Source: Salinicoccus albus DSM 19776
GTDB taxonomy: Bacteria > Bacillota > Bacilli > Staphylococcales > Salinicoccaceae
Direction of reading: 5' to 3'
NCBI RefSeq assembly: GCF_000385175.1
Contig: NZ_ARQJ01000032.1
Span: forward strand, 1 to 64,000
Length of the DNA stretch: 64,000 bases
Shown: piece after piece, positions 8,261-16,678 of the stretch
Layout: each line of letters begins with the position of its first letter
Position numbering within the stretch: the stretch's first letter is position 1
Position numbers and translations under genes: made by a program
Notes under the pieces: generated by a model
Database searches by the model: none
Told to the model about the DNA's origin: nothing
The model's input: the letters and a program-made list of their open reading frames with translations, nothing else

Positions 8261-9523
8261 ATGTATAATTATCATATCCTGGAGCAACAGGATGTATTTT
8301 GTGTAGACCAGAAAAGTTTTTTTGCCAGTGTGTCATGCATATTGAAAGGGCTTGATCCGAAAACGACCAAACTTGCTGTTGTCGGGGACACGAAAAGCAT
8401 CGGTTCGGTTGTTCTGGCCGCAACACCCGAACTGAAGAAAATTGGCATAAAGACAGGTTCCAGATTGTTTGAGATTCCAAACAGAAGCGATATTTATATC
8501 ATCAATCCATCGATGAAGACATATCTGGACTATTCATACAAGATTACCGGGATTGCGCTGAAATATGTGGCTCCTGAAGATTTTCATCAGTATTCGGTCG
8601 ATGAATTTTTCATGGACGTGACAAACAGCTATCATCTTTTTGCAAATTCACCGTATGAACTTGCACAAAGGATCAAAGATGAAATATATGGGCAGACGCA
8701 GATAGAATGCACGGTGGGGATTGGAGATAATATATTGCTGAGCAAGCTGTCACTGGATATTGAAGCGAAAAAAACGACGGATGGTATTGCGGAGTGGAGG
8801 TATCATGATGTGCCTGAAAAACTGTGGCCGATCAAGCCGCTCAGAGATTTTTGGGGGATCAATAGACGCAGTGAGGTGAAGCTTAATGAACATGGTATAT
8901 TCCGTATCGGGGATCTGGCCGATTATCCCCCAGTGTATCTGGAGCAGGACTTCGGTATTGCTGGAGTGGACTGGCATCTGCACGCGAACGGCATTGATTT
9001 CAGCAGAATCAGGGAAAAACATACAGTGCATTCCCCGTCCATCGCCAAGAGTCAGATACTTTTGCGTGACTACCGTTTTGATGAGGTATACGTCGTCATA
9101 CTGGAGCAAGTTGATGAGGTCATTCACCGCCTGAGGGTCTCGGGCAGCCTGGCTAAAACCGTACAAATTGCTCTCGGCACCAAGGAAGGGGATGTATACC
9201 GCAAACAGTTCACGATTGCTGAAGGCACAAATAACAGCAGGCATGTGATGTCCGGTATATGGAAAATTTTAAGAAAGATTGCAGATCCTCATGCGCTGTA
9301 CCGGACAATCAGTGTAAACCTGACGAACTTTATCCCTGACAGCATCAATCAGGGTTCCCTGTTTGATGATATCGACAAGGTCAAAAGAGAGGAATCCCTG
9401 ATGAAGACAGTCGATCATCTTAAATTGAAATATGGGCAATTGAGTGTCATGCGTGCGTTGAGTATGACGGAGGCCTCGACACTTAAATTGCGGGAAGGAT
9501 TGATTGCCGGGCATAAGAGATGA
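8261..9523 (+). CDS. SOS-induced Y-family DNA polymerase (UmuC/UvrX-like)
   Basis: A 420-residue error-prone translesion polymerase of the UmuC/ImpB family. The palm begins with VFCVDQKSFFASVSCILKGLDP, in which Asp in VDQKSFF corresponds to the first metal ligand. YSVDEFFMDVT (around residue 108) supplies the second acidic pair. VGIGDNILLSKLSLDIEAKK matches the helix-hairpin region, followed by a little-finger domain. The ATG at 8261 was chosen because GGAGGTG at 8249-8255 precedes it. A TTG at 8210 would start upstream of the LexA box. It stands alone between terminators. It resembles the S. aureus SOS umuC-like gene rather than dinB (Pol IV). Confidence 0.92.
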   Translation: MYNYHILEQQDVFCVDQKSFFASVSCILKGLDPKTTKLAVVGDTKSIGSVVLAATPELKKIGIKTGSRLFEIPNRSDIYIINPSMKTYLDYSYKITGIALKYVAPEDFHQYSVDEFFMDVTNSYHLFANSPYELAQRIKDEIYGQTQIECTVGIGDNILLSKLSLDIEAKKTTDGIAEWRYHDVPEKLWPIKPLRDFWGINRRSEVKLNEHGIFRIGDLADYPPVYLEQDFGIAGVDWHLHANGIDFSRIREKHTVHSPSIAKSQILLRDYRFDEVYVVILEQVDEVIHRLRVSGSLAKTVQIALGTKEGDVYRKQFTIAEGTNNSRHVMSGIWKILRKIADPHALYRTISVNLTNFIPDSINQGSLFDDIDKVKREESLMKTVDHLKLKYGQLSVMRALSMTEASTLKLREGLIAGHKR

Positions 9524-9544
9524 GAAGCGGCATCAGCCGCTTCT
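9523..9544. terminator. Convergent hairpin between polymerase and membrane gene
   Basis: AGAAGCGGC (9523-9531) pairs with GCCGCTTCT (9536-9544) around ATCA. The hairpin separates two convergent genes and includes both their ends. It lacks a long T run, so bidirectional termination is likely but may be incomplete. Confidence 0.6.
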
Positions 9545-9893
9545 AATATTGTATCGCGTACAGCACAAGCAGTCCGTTCAATATCCCCACAACGAGTGAG
9601 AGCATCGTGCCGACCAGCACATATTCACTTTTTTTGTCCATCCCGTCCTCTGATGAATTAGAAGGGAATCTCAGTATTGATTTAGCAGCTATAACCAGAC
9701 CGAGTGCCGTGTACTGATTGAACACGACAAAGATTATCGTCAGCAGTCTTTCACTGTAGCCGATTGTCATGCCGATATAGTCCGTCTCCTCAGGTTCTGA
9801 TGTGGTCCTTGACAGCAATCTGAGCAGCAATTTAATTATATAGCCGCTCGCAGTGTAGACCAATACGCTTAAGATGATCAGTGCAATTTTCAT
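9543..9893 (-). CDS. Membrane protein resembling the C-terminal half of DUF3307 proteins
   Basis: A 116-residue protein with three predicted transmembrane segments (about residues 1-25, 48-70 and 92-114). The stretch IGYSERLLTIIFVVFNQYTA followed by ALGLVIAAKSILRF and YVLVGTMLSLVVGI is what I recall from the C-terminal region of DUF3307 membrane proteins. The usual N-terminal part of those proteins is missing, so this is a stand-alone short version. Its ATG overlaps the SatD stop codon (ATGA at 9890-9893), indicating translational coupling and a shared role with SatD. The biochemical function is unknown. Confidence 0.65.
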   Translation of the reverse strand: MKIALIILSVLVYTASGYIIKLLLRLLSRTTSEPEETDYIGMTIGYSERLLTIIFVVFNQYTALGLVIAAKSILRFPSNSSEDGMDKKSEYVLVGTMLSLVVGILNGLLVLYAIQY

Positions 9894-10546
9894 GATTCAA
9901 GCCTCCTGTTGAATGAAGCGGTAAACTTCTCGTTTAATTTATCAATATCGGTATCATGATATTGAACCAGGAAAGAAAGGATACGCTCCAGCTGTCTGCC
10001 TCTTGATTTGCGGTAATGTGCGGAAATTGTCGATTCATTCTTATCCAGCATCAATGAAATATCTTTCTGCCGCATCCCTCCCAGCCTGAGTGAAGCGACT
10101 TCCTGCTGCAGAGGGGTCATACCGTTTAAAATATCAGTCAGGTACATGGTTGCAACATCGATTTCATCTGTCATACCCGGGGATGCAAAGTCCTGTATGG
10201 CAGATTTTTTAATTTCATCGAGTGCCGAACGTGTATCTTTGATCTCCTGGCTGCTCCATTGTTCAGGGTCCCCTTCGGGTGGTTCTGTATCTGCAGAAAT
10301 ATAGCTGCATTTGAGCGGGAAATCATTATCCGGCCACAGCAATTTGGCATAAATTGCGATGAACAGGGTATAATGCCGGGTAGAGGATAATATAAAAAGT
10401 TCATCTCCCATTCGGTAGTCCACATGGAAAAAGTCTTCATCGGATACCCAGGTGCTGATTTCTTTTTCCAGCCAGCTCAGATGTTCGAACACTTCCTCTC
10501 CGGCACGAGAACTGCCGGAGACGTCCATGATTAAGACGGAAATCAT
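9890..10546 (-). CDS. SatD-family protein with sigma-like HTH
   Basis: A 218-residue soluble protein of the SatD family, named after the secretion and acid tolerance locus of streptococci. The N-terminal part begins with SVLIMDVSGSSRAGEEVFEHL, a nucleotidyl-cyclase-like opening segment in this family. The C-terminal part (about residues 145-200) reads LQQEVASLRLGGMRQKDISL and LDKNESTISAHYRKSRGRQL, a helix-turn-helix like that of sigma region 4, so DNA binding is plausible. The start is ATG 10546 after GGAGGTGGG, not the upstream candidate. It is translationally coupled to the DUF3307-like membrane gene and divergent from femA. The direct targets and the signal sensed are not known. Confidence 0.75.
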   Translation of the reverse strand: MISVLIMDVSGSSRAGEEVFEHLSWLEKEISTWVSDEDFFHVDYRMGDELFILSSTRHYTLFIAIYAKLLWPDNDFPLKCSYISADTEPPEGDPEQWSSQEIKDTRSALDEIKKSAIQDFASPGMTDEIDVATMYLTDILNGMTPLQQEVASLRLGGMRQKDISLMLDKNESTISAHYRKSRGRQLERILSFLVQYHDTDIDKLNEKFTASFNRRLES

Positions 10547-10603
10547 TCTATCCCACCTCCTGAATATTATAATATGAACAACTGTATATCGATTATACAA
10601 CAA

Positions 10604-10639
10604 TTCGTCTAGATAGGCGAATATATATAAATTCGCCTA
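10604..10639. promoter_or_regulatory. Cluster of three inverted TTCGCCTA-type half-sites
   Basis: TTCGTCTA (10604-10611), TAGGCGAA (10614-10621) and TTCGCCTA (10632-10639) form alternating half-sites. The second and third lie within a perfect 9-bp inverted repeat (10614-10622 with 10631-10639) separated by eight A/T bases. The cluster sits in the 199-bp gap between the divergent satD and femA genes, 58 bases upstream of the satD start. It looks like an operator for a dimeric regulator. The identity of that regulator is unknown. Confidence 0.5.
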
Positions 10640-10745
10640 AATGAACAAACTGATAACAGAGTATGAAAATCGGTAATGATGGAGATGAAAGTACAAATCT
10701 GTTAATATGATTCAGGGTATTAAAAATAGTGACAGGAGTGCCATT

Positions 10746-12011
10746 ATGCAATTTACAGAGTTAACACGCCAGGAGTTTGAAAATTTCACACAGGAAAATT
10801 TCAGTCATTTTACACAGACACCTGCCAATTATGATTTGAAGAAGAATTCAGCTGCAGAAACGTACCTTGTAGGTGTGAAAGATGAAGGATCGGTAAAGGC
10901 TGCGAGTCTGATTACGCTGACTCCAGTGATGAAAGTATTCAAATATGCCTATTCAAACCGCGGGCCGGTAATGGACTACAGTGATAAGCGTGTATTTGAT
11001 GCTTTTTTCGAAGGATTGATTGATTTTTTAAAGCCTAAAAAAGTTCTGTATGTCAGAGTTGATCCATATGAAGTGATCAAGGAAAGGAACCATGAGGGTG
11101 AAATTATAAAAGATATGGGTAACCGATATATATTTGATTACTTTAAAGCATTTGGATGGGCGCATACCGGATTTACAAAAGGTTTTGACCCTGTTGTACA
11201 GATTAGATGGCATTCTGTGCTGGAGCTACAAGGAAAAACTCCCAAAAAACTGCTCAATGATATGGACAGTCTGAGAAAGAGAAACATTAAAAAAACCGCT
11301 AAAAACGGTTTGCACATAAAATATCTGACAGTTGATCAGATCGATGTGTTCAGGCGTTTCATGAGGGAGACTTCAGAGATGAAATCATTCACAGACCGCG
11401 ATGATGAATATTACATCAGCCGCAAAAAATATTTTGGCGACAATGTGCTCATACCGCTTGCATATGTGGATCTGGAGGAATATAACGCCTCCACAAAGGC
11501 CGATAGGGACCAATTGGTCAAAAATATCGACAAGGCACAAAAGGATCTTAGGAAAGATCCGGACAACAAGAAAGCCGAAAATAAGATTAAAAACTTAAGT
11601 GAACAACTGCATAATATTGAAGATAAACTTTCAGAGGGCAGGGCGCTTCTTGAGAATCACGGCAAAGAGCTGCCGGTGGCCAGCGCCTATTACTTTGTTA
11701 CTCCCCATGAAGTGGTTTATCTTGCCGGCGGCAGTGACAACAGGTTCAGACATTTTGCGGGCAGTTATCTGATCCAATGGCATATGATTAACTACGCACT
11801 GGAAAATGATATAGACCTGTATAATTTTTACGGGATCAGCGGGGAATTCACACCTCAGGCAGAAGATTACGGTGTCATCCAATTTAAAAAAGGCTTTAAT
11901 GCGAAAGTGAATGAATATATCGGTGATTTCATCAAACCGGTGAATGCCCCGGGATATAAAATGTATCAAAGTCTTTCTAAATTGCGCAGTTTTATTGGAG
12001 GTAGGAATTAA
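10746..12011 (+). CDS. femA: Peptidoglycan bridge aminoacyltransferase FemA
   Basis: FemA adds amino acids (glycines 2 and 3 in S. aureus) from charged tRNA to the lipid II interpeptide bridge. The 421-residue protein shows strong similarity to S. aureus FemA along its length. It opens with MQFTELTRQEFENFTQ, has VMKVFKYAYSNRGPVMDY and KGFDPVVQIRWHSVL, and carries LRKRNIKK before the substrate channel. A two-helix coiled-coil arm occupies about residues 245-310, rich in Asp, Lys and Asn. The C terminus contains LYNFYGISGEF and the GDFIKPV motif. The start is ATG 10746 after ACAGGAGTG. Its TAA overlaps the femB start (TAATG). Amino acid specificity cannot be read from the sequence alone. Confidence 0.93.
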   Translation: MQFTELTRQEFENFTQENFSHFTQTPANYDLKKNSAAETYLVGVKDEGSVKAASLITLTPVMKVFKYAYSNRGPVMDYSDKRVFDAFFEGLIDFLKPKKVLYVRVDPYEVIKERNHEGEIIKDMGNRYIFDYFKAFGWAHTGFTKGFDPVVQIRWHSVLELQGKTPKKLLNDMDSLRKRNIKKTAKNGLHIKYLTVDQIDVFRRFMRETSEMKSFTDRDDEYYISRKKYFGDNVLIPLAYVDLEEYNASTKADRDQLVKNIDKAQKDLRKDPDNKKAENKIKNLSEQLHNIEDKLSEGRALLENHGKELPVASAYYFVTPHEVVYLAGGSDNRFRHFAGSYLIQWHMINYALENDIDLYNFYGISGEFTPQAEDYGVIQFKKGFNAKVNEYIGDFIKPVNAPGYKMYQSLSKLRSFIGGRN

Positions 12012-13288
12012 TGGAATTTGTAGAACTGACTAAAGAAGAATATCAGAATTATATAGAGGAGGGGGAGGAGTCCGCTTTTTTCCAAATGGTTGAAAATAAA
12101 AAGAATAGAGAATGGGATAATAAGGAAGTCCGCCTGCTTGGTGTCAAAGACAACGACAAAAAAGTGATTGCGGCATGCCTGTTTGACAGGCGGAAGGCGT
12201 TGCTGGGCAAATATTTCTATTACTCAAACCGCGGACCGGTGCTTGATTATCATGACCATGAACTGGTCCGTTTCTACCTGCAGGAACTGACGAAGTATTT
12301 AAAGCGGAATGACTGCATGTATGTAAAACTGGATCCAAACTGGGTTTATAAGAAATATGACAAAGATGTCAGGGAAAAAGAAGATGACAGTGCCCAGGAC
12401 GCACTCATTCAAATCATGGAGGATGAAGGATACGTCCACCAGGGCTTTTCTGTAGGATATTCCAAACTGTCACAGGCGCGGTGGATGAGCGTGCTTGATC
12501 TATCAGAATTTGACGACGCAGACACTCTCGTTAAATCATTCGATTCCCAAAGGAAGCGTAATATTAAAAAAGCGCAGAAGTACGGGGTGAAAGTAAGGTT
12601 TTTGGAAGCGGATGAAATCAGCCTTTTCATGGATCTTTACCTGGACACAAGTGAACGGCAGGGATTTTTCACGCATCCCAATCCGGAGGAATATTTCACC
12701 AATTTTAAAAAGGCATACGGGGACAAAGTATTAATCCCGCTGGCCTATATAGAACTGGATGAGTACGTAAATAACCTATCTGAGAAGCTTGATGATCTGG
12801 AGTCAAAACGCGACGAGCTGATGCAGAAGGATAGCAAGAACGATAAGACTTTAAATAAAATAGCAGAACATGACAAACAGATTGATAAATTGCAATCCGA
12901 TCGCTTGGATGCCAGTGAAATCCGCGAAAAAGAAGGCAATATCCTTAACCTGGCTTCAGGCATTTATTTCGAAACGCCTTATGAACTGGTTTATAATTCA
13001 GGCGCAAGTTCAAGTAAATATCCGCAGTTCGTCGCCCCTTATATGATGCACTATGAGATGATGAAATACTGCCTGGCGCATGGCATAGACAGGTATAATT
13101 TCTACGGTGTCAGCGGTGATTTTTCAGAAGACGGGGAAGATTATGGCGTATTCAGATTCAAGCGTGGTTTCAATGCAGAAATCGAAGAACTTGTAGGGGA
13201 TTTCCTCAAAGTCATCAGTCCGCTGCAATATAACGTTTATAAAGTGAAGCGTAAATTGCAGAGCATGAGCGGTAAAGAAATCAGGTAG
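12011..13288 (+). CDS. femB: Peptidoglycan bridge aminoacyltransferase FemB
   Basis: FemB extends the interpeptide bridge after FemA (glycines 4 and 5 in S. aureus). The 425-residue protein matches FemB by YYSNRGPVLDYHDHELVRFY, QARWMSVLDL, FDSQRKRNIKKAQKYGVKVR and LNLASGIYFETPYELVY. The coiled-coil arm lies at about residues 250-305. The ending GEDYGVFRFKRGFNAEIEEL is typical. The ATG overlaps the femA stop by one base, so the two enzymes are translationally coupled, as in the staphylococcal femAB operon. No terminator separates it from the third Fem gene, 77 bp downstream, which may be co-transcribed. Confidence 0.93.
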   Translation: MEFVELTKEEYQNYIEEGEESAFFQMVENKKNREWDNKEVRLLGVKDNDKKVIAACLFDRRKALLGKYFYYSNRGPVLDYHDHELVRFYLQELTKYLKRNDCMYVKLDPNWVYKKYDKDVREKEDDSAQDALIQIMEDEGYVHQGFSVGYSKLSQARWMSVLDLSEFDDADTLVKSFDSQRKRNIKKAQKYGVKVRFLEADEISLFMDLYLDTSERQGFFTHPNPEEYFTNFKKAYGDKVLIPLAYIELDEYVNNLSEKLDDLESKRDELMQKDSKNDKTLNKIAEHDKQIDKLQSDRLDASEIREKEGNILNLASGIYFETPYELVYNSGASSSKYPQFVAPYMMHYEMMKYCLAHGIDRYNFYGVSGDFSEDGEDYGVFRFKRGFNAEIEELVGDFLKVISPLQYNVYKVKRKLQSMSGKEIR

Positions 13289-13365
13289 AAAAAGTGGTCC
13301 CTGTATATTAAATTAAAACAGCCCTGTAAGATAAAAGTAATCAAATCATTGGGAGGGAGTGAATC

Positions 13366-14613
13366 ATGAGGACGTCACTGATAGAAGAAAACACCTTTAA
13401 AAAGTTCATGGAGTCCTATAGCAGTTATTATCATTACCTGCATGATCCGCTCTATTATGAATACATTTCAAGTATCCAGGAGGTTCATCTGCTGGGTTTG
13501 TATGAAGATGATGAACTTATGGGCGTATCAATGCTCAGTGCGATACCGATATTGAAAAAGTACAGACAATTCACTTCTCATACAGGACCGCTGATTAAAG
13601 GGTTTACGAATGAAAAACTTAAATTTTTCCTGATGGAGGTAGAAAATTACGTAAAGGACCAAAAAGCATTAATGATCATCCATTCTCCGTACCATATATA
13701 TCAAATCCGGGATGCGGAGGGGGAAGTGACGGACAGCACAGTGAATAACAGGGAGATTGCAGATGTATATAAAGATCTCAGGTACACTCATCATGGGTTC
13801 ACTAAACAGCTGGTGAATGAAGAACTGCTGAGGCATCAGGCAGTGCTTGATATCCGCGGGGATGAAACAGATATCTTAAATCATATGAACTCAACAACAC
13901 GTTACAATACACGTGCCTCCGAAAGAATGAATGTGCAGTTGAGATATCTGGGGCAAGATGAATATGACAGGTTTATAAAAATGTACAAAGAAACAGAAGC
14001 GCGTATTGGTTATGACCCGGTAGATGTCAAAAGATTAAAGAATCTGATAAGTATATTAGAGGAAAGATTGTTTGTCACACTGAGTTATGTCGATCTGGAA
14101 GCATATATGAAACGTCTCGAAACAGAATTGGCTGACCTTGAATCCGATAAGTTTGATATGCAGAAAAAGATAGACGCCGGAGAAGGTACCAAACGTATGA
14201 AAAACAGGCTTGGAGAACAGAAAAATCTGGTGACCAGTAAGGGGGACAGGCTGGAAAAAATCAGAGCAATGCAGGCCGCACATGGAAATATCATCGAACT
14301 GTCAACAGCGATGTACTACTATAACAATCATGAAATGGTCTATCTGTTCAGCGGCAGCAACCCTGAGTTTTCGATGTTTATGGGGACAAACTATACGACA
14401 TGGCAAATGATCAAAAAGGCGAAAACGCTGGGTCTGGAACGGTTCAACTTCTTTGGTCTGACCGGCGATTTTACAGAAGCGTCCGGAGATTACGGTGTAT
14501 ATCAGTTTAAAAAGGGTTACAATCCTGTGATTGAAGAGCTGCCGGGTACATTCTATAAGACATTTAACCGCCCTGTATACAAAATCGCCCAAAAATTGAA
14601 CAGGATTGAATGA
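13366..14613 (+). CDS. Third FemABX-family aminoacyltransferase
   Basis: A 415-residue FemABX protein that is clearly diverged from its two neighbours. The N-terminal domain lacks the YSNRGP signature and has FTSHTGPLIKGF instead. In place of the LRKRNIKK segment it has STTRYNTRASERMNVQLRYL. The coiled-coil arm (about residues 242-300) and the C-terminal ERFNFFGLTGDFTEASGDYG with FKKGYNPVIEELPGTF are retained. It may act like the S. aureus FmhA or FmhC accessory proteins, which can insert serine into the bridge, but this is inference. It starts at an ATG behind GGGAGGGAGTG and ends before a strong terminator. S. aureus has only femA and femB at this locus. Confidence 0.87.
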   Translation: MRTSLIEENTFKKFMESYSSYYHYLHDPLYYEYISSIQEVHLLGLYEDDELMGVSMLSAIPILKKYRQFTSHTGPLIKGFTNEKLKFFLMEVENYVKDQKALMIIHSPYHIYQIRDAEGEVTDSTVNNREIADVYKDLRYTHHGFTKQLVNEELLRHQAVLDIRGDETDILNHMNSTTRYNTRASERMNVQLRYLGQDEYDRFIKMYKETEARIGYDPVDVKRLKNLISILEERLFVTLSYVDLEAYMKRLETELADLESDKFDMQKKIDAGEGTKRMKNRLGEQKNLVTSKGDRLEKIRAMQAAHGNIIELSTAMYYYNNHEMVYLFSGSNPEFSMFMGTNYTTWQMIKKAKTLGLERFNFFGLTGDFTEASGDYGVYQFKKGYNPVIEELPGTFYKTFNRPVYKIAQKLNRIE

Positions 14614-14626
14614 AGAATGATGATGG

Positions 14627-14654
14627 AAACTGCAGTTTAATACTGCAGTTTTTT
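14627..14654 (+). terminator. Terminator after the fem cluster
   Basis: AAACTGCAGT (14627-14636) pairs with ACTGCAGTTT (14642-14651) around TTAAT and continues into a T run. Confidence 0.85.
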
Positions 14655-14743
14655 AATGGAAAAATGAAAGTTTATTGAACTTCCACATTTGGATTTATTT
14701 TTATGGTACACTTCCCTAAATATTGAAAGGACATGTGATAAAT

Positions 14744-15328
14744 ATGGGCAAAAGGTTTACAACGATTCTGGCAGCATTCGTTATGTTTATTGTATTTGCA
14801 AGTACTGTTCAGGCGCATTCCACAATGACATCTTCAGACCCTGAAGAAGGTTCTGTGGCAGAAGGTGAAATTTCCAGTGTTTCCATGACATTTGATACAG
14901 ATATTCAGCAGGAGGAAGATATCTATGTGGAAAATGAAGAAGGGGAGAGAATCGATGCCGAGGAAATCAGTATAGAAAACGATACGGTTGAAGCTTCTTT
15001 ATCAGAAACTTTAAGCTCAGGGGATTATACGGCATATTGGGAAGTTTATGGCGCTGACGGTCATCTTGTGGATGGCCAATTTGAATTTTCTGTAGAGGCA
15101 GCAGCCGCTGATGACAATGCAGAAGAAAACTCTGAGGGGTCTGAAGCAGGCGATGACAGCAGTGCAGCAGAAAACGAAGATTCAGAGACAAATGAAGAGG
15201 AAGTTGGAGCTGCAGGGGCTGATGACGGTAACAGCGGCGGTATGTCCGGCGGAGTGATCGCTCTGGTTGTCGGGCTGGCGGTTGTTGCGATAGCTGCAAT
15301 AGTTTTCTTTGCCCGTAAACGCGCGTAA
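14744..15328 (+). CDS. Membrane-anchored CopC copper-binding protein
   Basis: A 194-residue exported protein. It has a signal peptide ending in TVQA, a CopC domain (about residues 25-120), an acidic low-complexity spacer (about 122-165, rich in Glu, Asp, Ser and Ala), a C-terminal transmembrane helix (about 168-190) and a short basic tail. The mature protein would begin with HSTMTSSDPEEGS. A histidine directly after the signal peptide is the copper ligand of CopC proteins. YGADGHLVDGQFEFSV supplies the second conserved histidine. The ATG at 14744 follows AAAGGACATGTG; upstream TTG and GTG codons fit the ribosome binding site less well. It is 14 bases upstream of copD and should bind Cu(II) outside the membrane and pass it to CopD. 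Confidence 0.88.
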   Translation: MGKRFTTILAAFVMFIVFASTVQAHSTMTSSDPEEGSVAEGEISSVSMTFDTDIQQEEDIYVENEEGERIDAEEISIENDTVEASLSETLSSGDYTAYWEVYGADGHLVDGQFEFSVEAAAADDNAEENSEGSEAGDDSSAAENEDSETNEEEVGAAGADDGNSGGMSGGVIALVVGLAVVAIAAIVFFARKRA

Positions 15329-15342
15329 AACAGGAGAAATAT

Positions 15343-16458
15343 ATGGTTATTGTTTCCCAGTTGCTGTTATATATAACTTTGGCCTTATTAATGGGTGTGA
15401 TGCTCGGGAATTCTTTGCTTGCCGGGCACATGCCCAAATTTCATGTGCCTAAATGGCTCGTGATTACTGCAGTTGGCGGAGTAATCCTTTTTGCATCTGC
15501 GCCCTCGCTCGAGATCATTATGAATCTATCAGGCGGTATGGATGTATGGACTGCTGCCACAATGGTATTGCTTGAATTCAATATCGGAAACGCATGGCTT
15601 TTTACTTATTTTATTGGCATTGTATTTGTTGTTCTTATTGCATTTAACGATTTGGGGGAAGATCGCATTGTATCTGGTGCGGGTATGGTCATCGTCATTT
15701 TGATGGCGATTGCCCAAGGACTTTCCAGCCATGCTTTCGAACAGGCAAGCTTTTGGGGCGTGACAGTTCATAGTGTTCATTTGCTTGCTGTAATGGTGTG
15801 GGGCGGTATGCTTATTATTTTGGGCTGGTTTACCAAAGTGCAGGCGGATTGGCCGCGGATTCTTTCCTGGTTTACGCCGCTCGCATTAATATCGATGCTT
15901 GTGCTGGCTGTTTCTGGTGTTTTTACAATGGATGTAGTTACTGCAAATCCCGACGGAGAGCAGATTAATATAGTCCAGCGTTTTACTGATGCATGGCTGA
16001 CGGATTATGGTCAGTCGCTTCTCTTCAAACATCTGCTGCTGATAACGTTGTTGGGCTTTGGTACCATTAATGGTATTCTGTTCAGAAAACGGTTAGCCCG
16101 AGAACCGAAGCTGCAAATACAGCCGTGGATAAAGACAGAATCCTTTTTAATTCTTCTCGTTCTGGCGATTACTGGCTTCATGGGCGAACAGGCTCTGCCG
16201 AACCAAATCGAAACCATTGTCAGTGAAGAAGGCACATCCTCACTTTTCCAATCGATTTACGGCCAGGCTGTGCCGCCTGAAATGATGGTCTCATTGTCAT
16301 TCGGCTTTATCAGTATATTGCTGTTTATCCTGGCAGCACTGTTTTTTGGGTGCATGCTTTATGCTGCCCGCAGCAGAATGCATCCTGCTGCATCTTTCAT
16401 AATGGCAATATGTTTTGTGCTTGCAGGATATCTTGGTCTGATGCTTGGTGTGGTGTAA
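15343..16458 (+). CDS. CopD-family copper transport membrane protein
   Basis: A 371-residue polytopic membrane protein with about eight or nine transmembrane segments and the CopD signatures. These are SSHAFEQASFWGVTVHSVHL and LAVMVWGGMLIILGW in the middle, then SLLFKHLLLITLLGFGTINGIL. It matches the C-terminal transport part of the YcnJ/CopCD proteins of Bacillus, in which CopC and CopD are usually fused, whereas here they are two adjacent genes. It is expected to import or buffer copper for extracytoplasmic enzymes. The start follows AGGAGAAATAT directly after copC. No copper-responsive repressor gene is next to it. Confidence 0.88.
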   Translation: MVIVSQLLLYITLALLMGVMLGNSLLAGHMPKFHVPKWLVITAVGGVILFASAPSLEIIMNLSGGMDVWTAATMVLLEFNIGNAWLFTYFIGIVFVVLIAFNDLGEDRIVSGAGMVIVILMAIAQGLSSHAFEQASFWGVTVHSVHLLAVMVWGGMLIILGWFTKVQADWPRILSWFTPLALISMLVLAVSGVFTMDVVTANPDGEQINIVQRFTDAWLTDYGQSLLFKHLLLITLLGFGTINGILFRKRLAREPKLQIQPWIKTESFLILLVLAITGFMGEQALPNQIETIVSEEGTSSLFQSIYGQAVPPEMMVSLSFGFISILLFILAALFFGCMLYAARSRMHPAASFIMAICFVLAGYLGLMLGVV

Positions 16459-16500
16459 CTTTGCATCTTTTGTCTGCGATTTAAAAAATATATCTCAAAT

Positions 16501-16526
16501 CATTAAAAAACTGCAGTTTTTTAATG
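16501..16526 (+). terminator. Palindromic terminator after copCD
   Basis: CATTAAAAAACTG is followed immediately by its exact complement CAGTTTTTTAATG, a 26-bp perfect palindrome 42 bases behind the CopD stop. The A-run, hairpin and T-run layout suits a Rho-independent terminator, effectively with a four-base TGCA loop. An operator role is less likely at this distance from the next start. Confidence 0.6.
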
Positions 16527-16627
16527 TCTTTTTAACGAGGGTTTTACACACATTAACAAAAAGTTAAATATATAAAATAAAATTTAAAAAATGTTGTATA
16601 TTTTGTTGTCTTTTATTTAATGTTGAT

Positions 16628-16663
16628 ATATAATGTATCTATAACCTTTTAAATACATTATAT
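16628..16663. promoter_or_regulatory. Inverted repeat at the recombinase promoter (possible recombinase site)
   Basis: ATATAATGTAT (16628-16638) and ATACATTATAT (16653-16663) form a perfect 11-bp inverted repeat with a 14-base spacer. The left arm overlaps a likely -10 element, and the right arm ends 15 bases before the recombinase ATG. This is the position expected for an autoregulatory res-like subsite of a serine recombinase. Binding is inferred, not shown. The surrounding 16459-16678 gap is strongly AT-rich. Confidence 0.5.
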
Positions 16664-16678
16664 GGAAGTGGTGGAAAT

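Noticed and set aside
16501-16526. 26-bp palindrome considered as an operator
   Set aside because: Its A-run/T-run layout behind copD and its distance of about 150 bases from the recombinase start fit a terminator better.
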